DNA of 64,000 bases from the NCBI GenBank assembly GCA_947074205.1, contig CAMTOQ010000002.1, forward strand, positions 1 to 64,000. The letters are read 5' to 3'. The notes under the pieces are model-generated. The model was not told the DNA's origin, did no database searches, and saw only the letters and a program-made list of their open reading frames with translations. Below, one piece after another: positions 15,954-25,598 of the stretch. Position 1 is the first letter of the stretch; each line of letters begins with the position of its first letter. The stretch is from an uncultured Bacteroides sp. Its GTDB lineage: Bacteria; Bacteroidota; Bacteroidia; Bacteroidales; Bacteroidaceae. The position numbers were made by a program, and so were the translations under genes.

Positions 15954-17339
15954 ATGGATAGAGAAGAGATTAATATGGACACCATGCCATTGCGATGGGG
16001 ACATTTTAGGGTCTTGATTGTCGCATCTTTGGGACAACTTATAGGTGCCGCACTTGCTACATTGGTGGGGATCCTACTACCAATGATACAGATTCATATC
16101 CATCCAGAGTTATCATCTTTGGAACAAGGAGTCATTTGTTGTGCTAGTTTAATTGGCATAACATTTGGCTCCTTTGTAATAGGTAATTTGAGCGATCGCT
16201 TTGGCTATCTTCTCTTTTTTAGACTTTGTCCGATTATTGTCTTTCTTTCTTCGCTAACAGTTTATTATTATGACAACCTAACAATTCTAGTAATAGGGCT
16301 TTTTATAATGGGCTTTGCCATCGGTGGAGAATATAGCCTTGATGGTGACTATATATCCGAGATAATGCCGCGGAAATGGAAGCTTTTTATGGTTGGAGTG
16401 GCAAAATCTTCTTGTGCAATTGGTAATATTTTAATGGCTTCATTGTGCTATTTACTATTGACTCTTCATCCCACGCCAGAACTCTGGAATAAACTGATCC
16501 TAATAATCAGTTCCATTTCGCTAGTCATGATACTGTTGCGTATTCGATTTGCTCAAAGTCCAGGTTGGTTAATCGCACATGATAGGCCAGATGAAGCAGA
16601 GAAATCTGTTCGCTATTTCTTGGGTAAGGATGTGCAAATCGGCGAGTTTGTTAACCACACCAAAATGGTACCAAAAACTAAAATAGCTTGGAAAGAGCAA
16701 TTTAGTAAGGATAATATTAGGAAAATCTTATTCAGTGGCATCCCATGGGCATGCGAAGGGTTAGGTGTTTATGGTATTGGCGTTTTCTTACCTATTCTCG
16801 TAATGGCATTAGATTTAGATCCTAGCTCATCTATTCCCATCGAACGTGTAGTAGAATCTATTAAGATTACCACCTTTATCACGTTATTCATCGTAATAGG
16901 GTTTGGAGTCGGTTTATATTATATAAACAAGATATATCACATTAAAATGCAGACTATAGGATTTGTTGCCAGTGGGTGTGGTTTGATTATTTTACTTATT
17001 GCGTATATTTTACATCTACACATTGCGTTCGCAATAGCTGGACTAATGATATTTGAACTATTCCTGAATTTTGGGCCACATCTTGTTACCTACATCATCC
17101 CAAGCCAAATTTACCCTATTTCAGACCGAGGCTTTGGTTCGGGTTTAGCTACCTCTTGCGGGAAGGTAGGTGCAATATTAGGTGTACTGTTTATGCCATT
17201 ACTATTAAAATGGGGTGGCGTTAAACTAGTACTTCTTGTTACGGCGGCATTTATGTTTCTTGGGGCACTAGTAACCCTCCTTATAGGTACTAAAGTACTC
17301 CCAAATCCACACGCACAAAGTAAGAACTTGGCAATATAG
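15954..17339 (+). CDS. MFS transporter in the urease cluster
   Basis: A 461-residue major facilitator superfamily permease with about twelve helices. The loop 2-3 signature GNLSDRFGYLLFF and the segment GFAIGGEYSLDGDYISEIMPRK place it among metabolite:proton symporter-like members. The substrate cannot be read. Located between the urea channel and amtB, it may move an organic acid, a metal chelator such as citrate or histidine, or another nitrogen source. Translation could start at 15954 or at the ATG of 15975. Confidence 0.8.
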   Translation: MDREEINMDTMPLRWGHFRVLIVASLGQLIGAALATLVGILLPMIQIHIHPELSSLEQGVICCASLIGITFGSFVIGNLSDRFGYLLFFRLCPIIVFLSSLTVYYYDNLTILVIGLFIMGFAIGGEYSLDGDYISEIMPRKWKLFMVGVAKSSCAIGNILMASLCYLLLTLHPTPELWNKLILIISSISLVMILLRIRFAQSPGWLIAHDRPDEAEKSVRYFLGKDVQIGEFVNHTKMVPKTKIAWKEQFSKDNIRKILFSGIPWACEGLGVYGIGVFLPILVMALDLDPSSSIPIERVVESIKITTFITLFIVIGFGVGLYYINKIYHIKMQTIGFVASGCGLIILLIAYILHLHIAFAIAGLMIFELFLNFGPHLVTYIIPSQIYPISDRGFGSGLATSCGKVGAILGVLFMPLLLKWGGVKLVLLVTAAFMFLGALVTLLIGTKVLPNPHAQSKNLAI

Positions 17340-17352
17340 ATAGTCCTCATTT

Positions 17353-17385
17353 GCTTTTTAAACAGTATTTGAACATTGTTTAAAT
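17353..17385 (+). repeat. 11-bp TTTAAA array, 3 units
   Basis: Units GCTTTTTAAAC, AGTATTTGAAC and ATTGTTTAAAT follow one another with no gap, between the MFS gene and amtB and 60 bases before the amtB start. Same orientation as the other arrays. Confidence 0.75.
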
Positions 17386-17445
17386 AAAAATTGTTTTTTC
17401 ATATATTCACATATTAACTAGTAAACAAACTATAATTTCTACATT

Positions 17446-18660
17446 ATGGACTTAGATTTTCTCAATACTGGAAACGTGGCCTTCATGGTAATAACCACTG
17501 TGTTGGTATTTTTTATGACCCCTGGACTAGCATTCTTTTATGGTGGGTTAGTAGAACGAAAGAATTCCTTGACAATGATGATGTATACCTTTATTGCCAT
17601 AGGTATAGTTACTGTATTATGGACTTTTGGTGGGTTTTCTGTGGTTTTTGGAAAAGATCTAGGCGGAATAATAGGTTCGCCTTTTGAATATTTCCTTCTA
17701 AACAATGTTCAGTTCGAGATCAATCCGAATTACGGATCTTCGATTCCGTTCCTAATGTTCTTTATGTACCAGTTAATGTTTGCTATAATCACAGCGCCTC
17801 TATTAACGGGAGCTATTGCTGGTAGAATCACAATTAGTGGATGGATTAAAGTTTTAGCACTTTGGATGATACTTATCTATTTCCCTGTTGCTCACTGGGT
17901 ATGGGGAGGAGGATTTCTTGCGGAATTAGGATTTGTGGACTATGCTGGGGGTACTGTTATTCATGTCACTGCAGGATTTAGTGCATTGATAGGTGTGCTC
18001 TATTTAGGCAGACGCAAAGTTATTCCAAAGCGCGATTACGGAAATATGAATTTAGTCCTATTGGGCACTGCTATCCTTTTATTTGGATGGTTTGGTTTCA
18101 ACTCTGGAGGTGCCCTAGAAGGAGGAGAAACAGCCGCTATAGCCTTCACCAATACAGGTATAGCATCGGCTTTTGCTACCATTGTATGGGTAATACTTGC
18201 CTATAATCGTGATAGAAAATTCTCTTTTGTCGAACTCACCACAGGGGCAGTGGCAGGTCTAGCTACCATCACTCCTTGTGCCGGTTATGTTTCACCCCAA
18301 GGAGCAGTTGCTATTGGTATCATTGCCGCTTTTGTGTGCTACAGTTGTCTGATCTTTACTAAAAAGATGAAATGGGATGATGCCCTTGGTGTATGGGGTG
18401 TACACGGTATGGGAGGTTTTACAGGATCATTGCTAATTGGTATATTCGCAGTAGCAGAGGTCAACAAGGTATCGGGTAGCATTGAACAATTCCTTGTTCA
18501 ACTTATGGGTGTTGCTATTGTTGTGGTCTATACATGTGTGATGTGTTGGATTATCTTTAAAGTTTGCGACGTGATAGGCGGAATACGCACAACGGAAGAG
18601 GCTCAAGAACAAGGATTGGATAGTAAATATATGACTGAGGTAGAAGATACTCAACAATAA
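17446..18660 (+). CDS. amtB: Ammonium transporter
   Basis: A 404-residue Amt/Mep/Rh channel. The twin pore histidines are present in GGTVIHVTAGFSALIG and WGVHGMGG, and the N-terminus begins NTGNVAFMVITTVLVFFMTPG. No cleaved signal is evident and no glnK gene is attached. The 107-base gap upstream, with an 11-bp repeat array, suggests separate or additional transcription from the urease genes. It would recapture ammonia leaking from urease or import external ammonium. Confidence 0.95.
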   Translation: MDLDFLNTGNVAFMVITTVLVFFMTPGLAFFYGGLVERKNSLTMMMYTFIAIGIVTVLWTFGGFSVVFGKDLGGIIGSPFEYFLLNNVQFEINPNYGSSIPFLMFFMYQLMFAIITAPLLTGAIAGRITISGWIKVLALWMILIYFPVAHWVWGGGFLAELGFVDYAGGTVIHVTAGFSALIGVLYLGRRKVIPKRDYGNMNLVLLGTAILLFGWFGFNSGGALEGGETAAIAFTNTGIASAFATIVWVILAYNRDRKFSFVELTTGAVAGLATITPCAGYVSPQGAVAIGIIAAFVCYSCLIFTKKMKWDDALGVWGVHGMGGFTGSLLIGIFAVAEVNKVSGSIEQFLVQLMGVAIVVVYTCVMCWIIFKVCDVIGGIRTTEEAQEQGLDSKYMTEVEDTQQ

Positions 18661-18681
18661 CTAATTATTTAGAATTGTATT

Positions 18682-18730
18682 AATGAATGGCAGTAGGTAA
18701 TCGACAACTGATTACCTACTGCCATTCATT
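18682..18730 (+). terminator. 21-bp perfect hairpin after amtB
   Basis: Bases 682-702 and 710-730 form a perfect 21-bp inverted repeat with a 7-base loop, 21 bases after the amtB stop. There is no clear run of T after it, so it may be a terminator of a type common in this phylum, an mRNA 3'-end stabiliser, or something else. The remainder of the 330-base gap up to the ppdK gene holds only the promoter at 18921-18950. Confidence 0.6.
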
Positions 18731-18920
18731 TGATTCATGATTTCTAAACGTTTTTGAAATGCAAATAGTAAGTAGACAGGCTGACATATAGTTGGCGATG
18801 GATTTAATAGATAGAAAACTAGTAAAGCGCTTGCACACAAATTAATAAAGGATCTGCTACTGTTTTAATCATTTGTATTGTATTTTTTTAAGTATAGAAA
18901 TATATTTTTAATTTAAAAGT

Positions 18921-18950
18921 TTTGATGTATGCAAAATATGTTTAGCTTTG
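18921..18950 (+). promoter_or_regulatory. Bacteroidetes-type promoter of ppdK
   Basis: The -33 box TTTG (18921-18924) and -7 box TAGCTTTG (18943-18950) are separated by 18 bases, close to the TTTG-N19-TAnnTTTG consensus. Transcription would begin near 18956, about 30 bases before the coding start. Confidence 0.7.
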
Positions 18951-18987
18951 CGAGTAAGAAAAAACACAGAAATAACTTTAAATAACT

Positions 18988-21714
18988 ATGATCATGGACA
19001 AGAAAAGAGTCTATACATTCGGGAATGGCCAAGCCGAAGGCAAAGCCAATATGAAAAATCTGTTAGGTGGTAAAGGTGCTAACCTTGCCGAAATGAACCT
19101 CATTGGCGTTCCCGTTCCTCCTGGATTTACTATCACTACCGACGTTTGTTCTGAATATTACGAGGTGGGACAAGAAAAACTTGTTGAGCTTTTAAAAGTC
19201 GAAGTCGAGAAAGCAATTACAAATATTGAAGAGTTGATGAGGTCGAAATTCGGTGACACAGAGAATCCTTTATTGGTATCTGTGCGCTCGGGTGCTCGCG
19301 CTTCTATGCCTGGTATGATGGATACCATTCTAAACCTTGGTCTTAACGACGAGGTAGTTGAAGGATTGAGCCGCAAAACTGGGAATCCACGCTTTGCTTG
19401 GGATTCTTATCGTCGATTTGTACAGATGTATGGTGATGTGGTGCTTGGTATGAAGCCAACAAATAAGGATGATATAGACCCTTTCGAAGCCATTCTAGAA
19501 GAAGTAAAACATGAGGCAGGCGTCAAAGAAGATAATCAACTATCAGTTGATCAACTGAAGGTACTTGTTAAGCGCTTTAAGAAAGCTGTAAAAGAACAAA
19601 CTTGTTATGATTTCCCTACCTCAGCCTACGAACAATTATGGGGTGCTGTTTGTGCGGTATTCAATTCGTGGATGAACGAACGCGCTATCTTATATCGTAA
19701 GATGGAAGGTATACCCGCAGAATGGGGAACAGCTGTTACTGTGCAAGCAATGGTGTTTGGTAATATGGGCGATACATCTGCTACAGGTGTTTGCTTCTCA
19801 CGTGATGCCGGCACAGGTGAAGATATCTTCAATGGTGAGTATCTTATCAATGCACAAGGCGAAGATGTGGTGGCAGGTATCCGTACACCTCAACAAATCA
19901 CTAAAGAAGGTTCTATCCGCTGGGCCAAATTAGCATGTATATCAGAAGAAGATCGTGCAAAGAAATTTCCTTCAATGGAAGAGGCTATGCCTAAAATATT
20001 TCAAGAATTAGACAGACTTCAAACGCATCTTGAAAACCACTACCGTGATATGCAGGATATGGAGTTCACCGTACAAGAAGGTAAACTTTGGTTCTTGCAG
20101 ACTCGTAATGGTAAACGCACAGGTGCTGCCATGGTGAAGATTGCAATGGATCTGCTTCATCAAGGTATAATAGATGAAAAAGAGGCTATTATGCGTTGTG
20201 AACCAAATAAGTTGGACGAACTTCTTCATCCAGTATTTGATAAGATAGAACTTAAAAAGGCTAAGGTTTTGACGCGCGGTTTGCCAGCTTCGCCTGGTGC
20301 TGCTACGGGACAAATAGTATTCTTTGCTGACGATGCAGCTGCTTGGGGTGCCAATAATAAGAAGGTGATCATGGTTCGTATTGAGACTTCACCAGAAGAT
20401 TTAGCCGGTATGGCCGTAGCACAAGGTATCTTGACTGCCCGCGGCGGTATGACCTCACATGCGGCAGTAGTAGCTCGTGGTATGGGTAAATGCTGTGTAT
20501 CGGGAGCAGGTGCTCTCAATATCGACTATAAAAATCGTACTGTAGAAATTGAAGGCAAAGTATACAAGGAAGGCGATTATATATCACTCAATGGTAGTAC
20601 AGGCGTAGTGTACGAAGGTGAAGTGCCTACTCAAGCCGCAGAACTATCTGGTGACTTCGGTGAACTGATGGCCTTAACAGATAAATATTCTGACCTTCAA
20701 GTACGCACTAATGCCGATACTCCTGCAGATGCACATACCGCTAGAGAGTTTGGAGCTGTAGGTATTGGTCTTTGCCGCACTGAGCACATGTTCTTTGAGG
20801 GTGAAAAGATCAAGGCAATGCGTGAAATGATTTTGGCCGAAAATGTAGGGGGTAGATGCACTGCATTAGAAAAAATCCTACCTTACCAACAAGAAGACTT
20901 TAAAGGCATTTTCAAAGCAATGGAAGGTTGTCCTGTAACAGTTCGCTTACTCGATCCTCCTTTGCATGAGTTTGTTCCTCATGATACAAGAGGTCAGCAA
21001 GAGATGGCAGAAGCTATGGGTGTAAGTCTGCAATATATTCAGCAACGAGTGGATATGCTTCACGAACAGAATCCAATGTTGGGCCATCGTGGTTGCCGCT
21101 TAGGTAACACTTATCCGGAAATCACGCAGATGCAAACTCGTGCTATCCTTGGTGCAGCTCTGGAGCTAAAGAAAGAGGGGGTAGTGACTTATCCGGAAAT
21201 TATGGTGCCACTAACCGGAATTTTATATGAATTCAAGGAACAAGAAGATATTATCAAGGAAGAAGCTGAAAAGATATTCAAAGAAAAAGGCGATCGCATT
21301 GATTTCAAAGTTGGTACAATGATTGAAATTCCTCGCGCAGCCTTAACTGCCGACCGCATTGCTTCTGAAGCCGAGTTCTTCTCATTTGGTACTAACGACC
21401 TTACTCAGATGACTTTCGGTTATTCTCGTGACGATATTGCTTCGTTCTTGCCTATCTACCTAGAGAAGAAGATTCTTAAAGTAGACCCATTCCAAGTGCT
21501 CGACCAAAATGGTGTGGGCCAACTAATTCGTATGGCTACAGAGAAGGGGCGTGCTGTTCGCCCGGATCTTAAATGTGGTATATGTGGTGAACATGGCGGA
21601 GAACCTTCCTCAGTTAAGTTCTGTCATAAAGTGGGTCTGAATTACGTCAGCTGCTCTCCATTTAGAGTACCTATTGCTAGATTGGCAGCGGCACAGGCAG
21701 CTATAGAGTGTTAA
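18988..21714 (+). CDS. ppdK: Pyruvate, phosphate dikinase
   Basis: A 908-residue enzyme interconverting pyruvate, ATP and phosphate with phosphoenolpyruvate, AMP and pyrophosphate. Order: ATP-grasp nucleotide domain (about 1-340, with GGKGANLAEM and SVRSGARASMPGMMDT), the phosphohistidine swivel domain with GGMTSHAAVVARGMG near 455, and the PEP-binding TIM barrel to the C-terminus, ending with catalytic CGICGEHGGEP. Full length and single gene with its own promoter and terminator. A second ATG at 18994 (MDKKRVYTFGNG) is an equally good start. Confidence 0.97.
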   Translation: MIMDKKRVYTFGNGQAEGKANMKNLLGGKGANLAEMNLIGVPVPPGFTITTDVCSEYYEVGQEKLVELLKVEVEKAITNIEELMRSKFGDTENPLLVSVRSGARASMPGMMDTILNLGLNDEVVEGLSRKTGNPRFAWDSYRRFVQMYGDVVLGMKPTNKDDIDPFEAILEEVKHEAGVKEDNQLSVDQLKVLVKRFKKAVKEQTCYDFPTSAYEQLWGAVCAVFNSWMNERAILYRKMEGIPAEWGTAVTVQAMVFGNMGDTSATGVCFSRDAGTGEDIFNGEYLINAQGEDVVAGIRTPQQITKEGSIRWAKLACISEEDRAKKFPSMEEAMPKIFQELDRLQTHLENHYRDMQDMEFTVQEGKLWFLQTRNGKRTGAAMVKIAMDLLHQGIIDEKEAIMRCEPNKLDELLHPVFDKIELKKAKVLTRGLPASPGAATGQIVFFADDAAAWGANNKKVIMVRIETSPEDLAGMAVAQGILTARGGMTSHAAVVARGMGKCCVSGAGALNIDYKNRTVEIEGKVYKEGDYISLNGSTGVVYEGEVPTQAAELSGDFGELMALTDKYSDLQVRTNADTPADAHTAREFGAVGIGLCRTEHMFFEGEKIKAMREMILAENVGGRCTALEKILPYQQEDFKGIFKAMEGCPVTVRLLDPPLHEFVPHDTRGQQEMAEAMGVSLQYIQQRVDMLHEQNPMLGHRGCRLGNTYPEITQMQTRAILGAALELKKEGVVTYPEIMVPLTGILYEFKEQEDIIKEEAEKIFKEKGDRIDFKVGTMIEIPRAALTADRIASEAEFFSFGTNDLTQMTFGYSRDDIASFLPIYLEKKILKVDPFQVLDQNGVGQLIRMATEKGRAVRPDLKCGICGEHGGEPSSVKFCHKVGLNYVSCSPFRVPIARLAAAQAAIEC

Positions 21715-21735
21715 GAATAACAACCAATATTTAAG

Positions 21736-21778
21736 GAGCGATAACTCAAACTATAAAGAGTTGTCGCTCTTTCTATTT
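21736..21778 (+). terminator. Terminator after ppdK
   Basis: GAGCGATAACTC (21736-21747) pairs with GAGTTGTCGCTC (21758-21769) with one G-U pair, followed by TTTCTATTT. Confidence 0.8.
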
Positions 21779-21863
21779 ACGACATGTTTGAAAAAAACAG
21801 CCACAACCTACAACCATCCATAAACATTCGTTGTTATCTATAAAAATGTAAATAACCTTGAAT

Positions 21864-23333
21864 ATGTCTAAAAACTATCATACTAACACGAGGGCAGCGG
21901 CTGTATCGGGTAGTTTTTACCCCAATAACCCCGTTGAATTGAGAGCCGTATTGAACGATTACTTTCAACCTTATGCCAATCAAATGGCTGACAGCAATGT
22001 GTGCGCTTTAATTGTGCCTCATGCTGGCTATATCTTTTCGGGAAGTGTAGCTGCAGCTGGATATGCTCAGCTTGATCCCGAACGTCAGTATAAACGTATA
22101 TTTCTTATTGGACCCGCTCACAGAACCTATGTTGGTGGTGCTTCTATTAATTATAAGGTTGATTTCTATGAAACTCCATTAGGGAACGTGGCAGTAGATA
22201 TAGAAACATGCAAACAGCTAATTAACTCTAATTCAGATTTTATCTACCATCCTCAAGGTGATGTAGAAGAACATTCGCTGGAAGTACAGCTTCCATTTCT
22301 TCAATATCGCTTAAAGCATGTTCCGCCAATTGTGCCTATTGTGATGAGTAGCGAGGGGGTTCCTGCTTTACAAAGGATGGCTGAAACTTTGAAACCTTAT
22401 TTCAATAGCGAAAACCTGTTTGTAATCAGCAGTGATTTCTCGCACTACACAGATTATGAGAAGGCCTGCCGTGTTGATGGGCGTACCGGTGAGGCGATAG
22501 AGAATTTAGATCCACGGCTATTTATTGAAGCACTTGTTGGCAATAGTAAGGAGAATGATAATAAACTTGTGACAAGCGCTTGCGGTCAATCGGCAATACT
22601 GTTGCTATTGCTCTTAATTAATAGGGAGAAAAACATTCATGTGGAGCATCTCGTTTATAAGAATTCGGGTGATTCGAAATATGGCGATAAAGATCAGGTT
22701 GTAGGTTATCATGCCTTTGCTTTCACTCGCGATAATATATCCTCTGAAAATAAAAGCAAAAATAACTCTGAGACTTTCACATTGACAAAAGCCGAGAAGT
22801 TAACATTGCTCCACATCGCCCGTCAAAGTATAACCAATCGTTTATTGAAATCTGATCATCCAATTTATCAAAATAAAGAGATAACTCCTGCTCTTAGAAA
22901 AGAGTGTGGAGCTTTTGTTACTCTTCATAAGGATGGAAAACTACGTGGCTGTATTGGGCATATTATAGGCGATCAGCCTCTCTGTGAAACTATTGAAGAG
23001 ATGTCTGTTGCAGCAGCCTTTAGGGATCCACGTTTTCATCCACTGCAACGAGAAGAGTTAAGTCGAATTGAAATCGAAATTTCAGTATTGACACCACTCA
23101 AACTAATTCATAGCATAGATGAATTTACATTAGGTAAGGATGGTATTTTTATAGAAAAGGATGGTAGAAGCGGAACTTTCTTACCGCAGGTAGCCAATGA
23201 GACGGGCTGGTCTGAAGAGGAATTCCTGGGTCACTGCTCACGCGATAAGGCTGGACTAGGATGGAATGGGTGGATTAATGCTAACCTCTATACTTACGAA
23301 GCAATAGTGTTTAATGAAGCAGATATGTTATGA
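21864..23333 (+). CDS. AmmeMemoRadiSam system MEMO1-AMMECR1 fusion protein
   Basis: A 489-residue fusion. The N-terminal half (about 8-275) is a MEMO1/LigB-like dioxygenase fold, with AAAVSGSFYPNNPVELR, ALIVPHAGYIFSGSVAA and SSDFSHYTDYEKA. The C-terminal half (about 300-485) is an AMMECR1 domain with CGAFVTLHKDGKLRGCIGHI and AAFRDPRFHPL. Together with the radical SAM gene that overlaps its stop, this is the widespread AmmeMemoRadiSam set, whose chemistry is unknown; eukaryotes keep MEMO1 and AMMECR1 as separate proteins. I start at ATG 21864; an in-frame TTG lies two codons upstream. Confidence 0.92.
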   Translation: MSKNYHTNTRAAAVSGSFYPNNPVELRAVLNDYFQPYANQMADSNVCALIVPHAGYIFSGSVAAAGYAQLDPERQYKRIFLIGPAHRTYVGGASINYKVDFYETPLGNVAVDIETCKQLINSNSDFIYHPQGDVEEHSLEVQLPFLQYRLKHVPPIVPIVMSSEGVPALQRMAETLKPYFNSENLFVISSDFSHYTDYEKACRVDGRTGEAIENLDPRLFIEALVGNSKENDNKLVTSACGQSAILLLLLLINREKNIHVEHLVYKNSGDSKYGDKDQVVGYHAFAFTRDNISSENKSKNNSETFTLTKAEKLTLLHIARQSITNRLLKSDHPIYQNKEITPALRKECGAFVTLHKDGKLRGCIGHIIGDQPLCETIEEMSVAAAFRDPRFHPLQREELSRIEIEISVLTPLKLIHSIDEFTLGKDGIFIEKDGRSGTFLPQVANETGWSEEEFLGHCSRDKAGLGWNGWINANLYTYEAIVFNEADML

Positions 23334-24358
23334 GAGGCGAAAGGCATCAATCAAACAAAGAAGCTCTTTTCTACCATCAAACCGATAGAGGGGTGCAATG
23401 CGACCTTTGTCCTCATGGTTGCAATATGGGCGAAGGCCAGTATGGTGTTTGTTTAAGTAGAGTGAATCGTCAGGGCAAGTTAATCAGTGAAGTATATGGT
23501 TTGCCTTGTGTAATGAATGTGGACCCTATTGAGAAGAAACCTTTATTTCACTTCCTACCTGCAAGCCAGTGCCTTTCTATTGCCACAACAGGGTGTAATC
23601 TTTCGTGTAAGAACTGTCAGAACTATACCATTTCACAAGAGAAGGTCAGCGAAGCAGCTTCGCAGCTGATATTGCCAACCCAAGTAGTGGCAACTGCGCT
23701 TGACGAACAGTGTCCGAGCATTGCCTATACCTACACTGAACCACTGACTTATTATGAGTACACCAAGGATATAGCAATTTACGCCAGAGAGAACAATGTG
23801 AGAAATATTTTAGTATCAGCGGGATACATCAATCAAAAACCCCTTGAAGAGTTACTTCCTTTTATTGATGCCGCTAATATAGATCTAAAATCATTCGACG
23901 ATGAGCTATATCGTAGACTAAATGGAGCTACTCTTCAGCCGGTTTTAAATACATTAAAAGCCCTTCTAGATGCTGGAGTGTGGCTAGAGATAACAAACTT
24001 GCTCATTCCTACACTAAACGACTCTGATGTGATGCTCCAAGAAATGTGTAATTGGCTAGTAAGTAATGGGTTTTCAAAGTGCCCGTTACATTTTAGTCGT
24101 TTCTTTCCTATGTATAGGCTAGAGAATATACCAATAACGCCATTGCAAACATTATTGAGAGCTTATGATATAGCTAAAAAAAGCGGCATGGAGTACGTCT
24201 ATTTAGGGAATGTGTCAGAGATAGAGGGAGATAACACCTATTGTCCAAAGTGTAACACATTATTGATTCATAGACGTGGATTTACAGTTCTTTCCAATAA
24301 GTTAGAAGATGGCCATTGCTTCCACTGTGGTGAGAAGATACATGGGGTTTGGAGATAA
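23330..24358 (+). CDS. AmmeMemoRadiSam system radical SAM enzyme
   Basis: A 342-residue radical SAM protein related to pyruvate formate-lyase-activating enzymes. The 4Fe-4S site is C89-x3-C93-x2-C96 (GCNLSCKNC). Additional cysteines at 24, 27, 31 and 41 near the N-terminus and two CxxC pairs near the C-terminus (YCPKC, HCFHC) suggest a further metal site. Its ATG overlaps the stop of the MEMO1-AMMECR1 gene by 4 bases, so the two proteins are made together. The substrate is unknown. Confidence 0.92.
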   Translation: MRGERHQSNKEALFYHQTDRGVQCDLCPHGCNMGEGQYGVCLSRVNRQGKLISEVYGLPCVMNVDPIEKKPLFHFLPASQCLSIATTGCNLSCKNCQNYTISQEKVSEAASQLILPTQVVATALDEQCPSIAYTYTEPLTYYEYTKDIAIYARENNVRNILVSAGYINQKPLEELLPFIDAANIDLKSFDDELYRRLNGATLQPVLNTLKALLDAGVWLEITNLLIPTLNDSDVMLQEMCNWLVSNGFSKCPLHFSRFFPMYRLENIPITPLQTLLRAYDIAKKSGMEYVYLGNVSEIEGDNTYCPKCNTLLIHRRGFTVLSNKLEDGHCFHCGEKIHGVWR

Positions 24359-25435
24359 TCACTTTATAGCATCAGTTTTCAGAAGGCTGTAAACATTAAG
24401 ATCAGTATACTTTCCTGATGCCAGTAGCTGACCTTCGCGCTCAGTCCCCTCATATTGGAAACCTAGTCGAAGAGGTACAGCATTGCTAGCGGTGTTATCT
24501 TTTGAACATTTGATTTGTATTCGATTAACCGGACGACTGTTGAATAACCATTTGCATAGATAACGGACAGTGTTGGTCATCACTCCCTTTCCACGGTATG
24601 GTGGAAATAGCCAGTAGCCAATCTCAATCCGGTCGTTTATAAAATCAGAGTTGGCTATGCCTATCATACCACATAAATCGTCGCCTTGTTCTATTACAAA
24701 TGTGAGGTTACGAATAGGATATGATACCATTAGGAACTTTTCGATAACTGCTTGCTCATCAGAAAGTTTCTGTATATTGTCAACAAAAGGGAGCCACTGT
24801 CGCATATCCTCTCTGTACTTATTAATGCCGTGAAAGATGGACACTGCATCATCAAAGATGAGTTCTCGAAGCGTAAAATCGCCAAAACCAATAAAACTAG
24901 ACTCCGGCTTAATCGTTTTCTCAAAAGCTTTGCGTACCTGTCCTCCTCGATAGGTGACTTCACCAACATATTTGAATCCCATCTTTCCAAATATGCGCAA
25001 CATATAGTCGTTGTCATAGTTGGTATCTATTCTAAAGTTGGTTACTCCTTGTTTAAGTGCTTCTTTTTGAGCTTGCTCCATAAACTTCAATGCAAATCCC
25101 CTCCGTTTATACTTATCATTTACAGCCAAACGGTGCACGGTTAAATAGGGTAGATGATTCGACCATTTATTCTTTATCTGTTCATAGGTATGCTCTTCCT
25201 CGAATGACAAAACTCCATAGACTACGATTGAATCGCCATCGCTAATAACCATACCTTCACAGTTCTTGATATCTTTCTCGATAATGGCAAGGGAGGGGTA
25301 ATCATTATTCCATTGCTTGCTACCGAGAGATTTCATTTGTGCTTTGGCCTGCTTAATAATCTCCCATATTGCAGTTTTATCTTTTTCTACTGCACGGCGA
25401 AACCAAAAATTACCTTCTAGCGGAGTATTGATCAT
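24359..25435 (-). CDS. Protein with two GNAT acetyltransferase domains
   Basis: A 358-residue protein of two complete GNAT domains. The first (about 8-165) has the acetyl-CoA loop in VNDKYKRRGFALKFMEQA. The second (about 180-355) is of the RimJ/RimL type, with LRELIFDDAVSIF, IEIGYWLFPPYRGKGVMT and SNAVPLRLGFQYEG. Both keep their R/K-x-x-G-x-A/G type loops, so both may be active. The substrate is unknown; the second half could acetylate protein N-termini. It is convergent with the radical SAM gene, with only one base between the stops. Confidence 0.85.
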   Translation of the reverse strand: MINTPLEGNFWFRRAVEKDKTAIWEIIKQAKAQMKSLGSKQWNNDYPSLAIIEKDIKNCEGMVISDGDSIVVYGVLSFEEEHTYEQIKNKWSNHLPYLTVHRLAVNDKYKRRGFALKFMEQAQKEALKQGVTNFRIDTNYDNDYMLRIFGKMGFKYVGEVTYRGGQVRKAFEKTIKPESSFIGFGDFTLRELIFDDAVSIFHGINKYREDMRQWLPFVDNIQKLSDEQAVIEKFLMVSYPIRNLTFVIEQGDDLCGMIGIANSDFINDRIEIGYWLFPPYRGKGVMTNTVRYLCKWLFNSRPVNRIQIKCSKDNTASNAVPLRLGFQYEGTEREGQLLASGKYTDLNVYSLLKTDAIK

Positions 25436-25598
25436 ATATTTGTCTTGATTGTCCTCAAAGATAAAATAATTTCTATTAAATAGTTTATCTTTATAATAAT
25501 ATCTTTAGTCTACTTAGGAGATATAGAGCAGTTAAATAGATTACTTATGTCGTTTCATTACAGTATTCCTATCGAAAATGCACTCCAAAGGCATAGCA

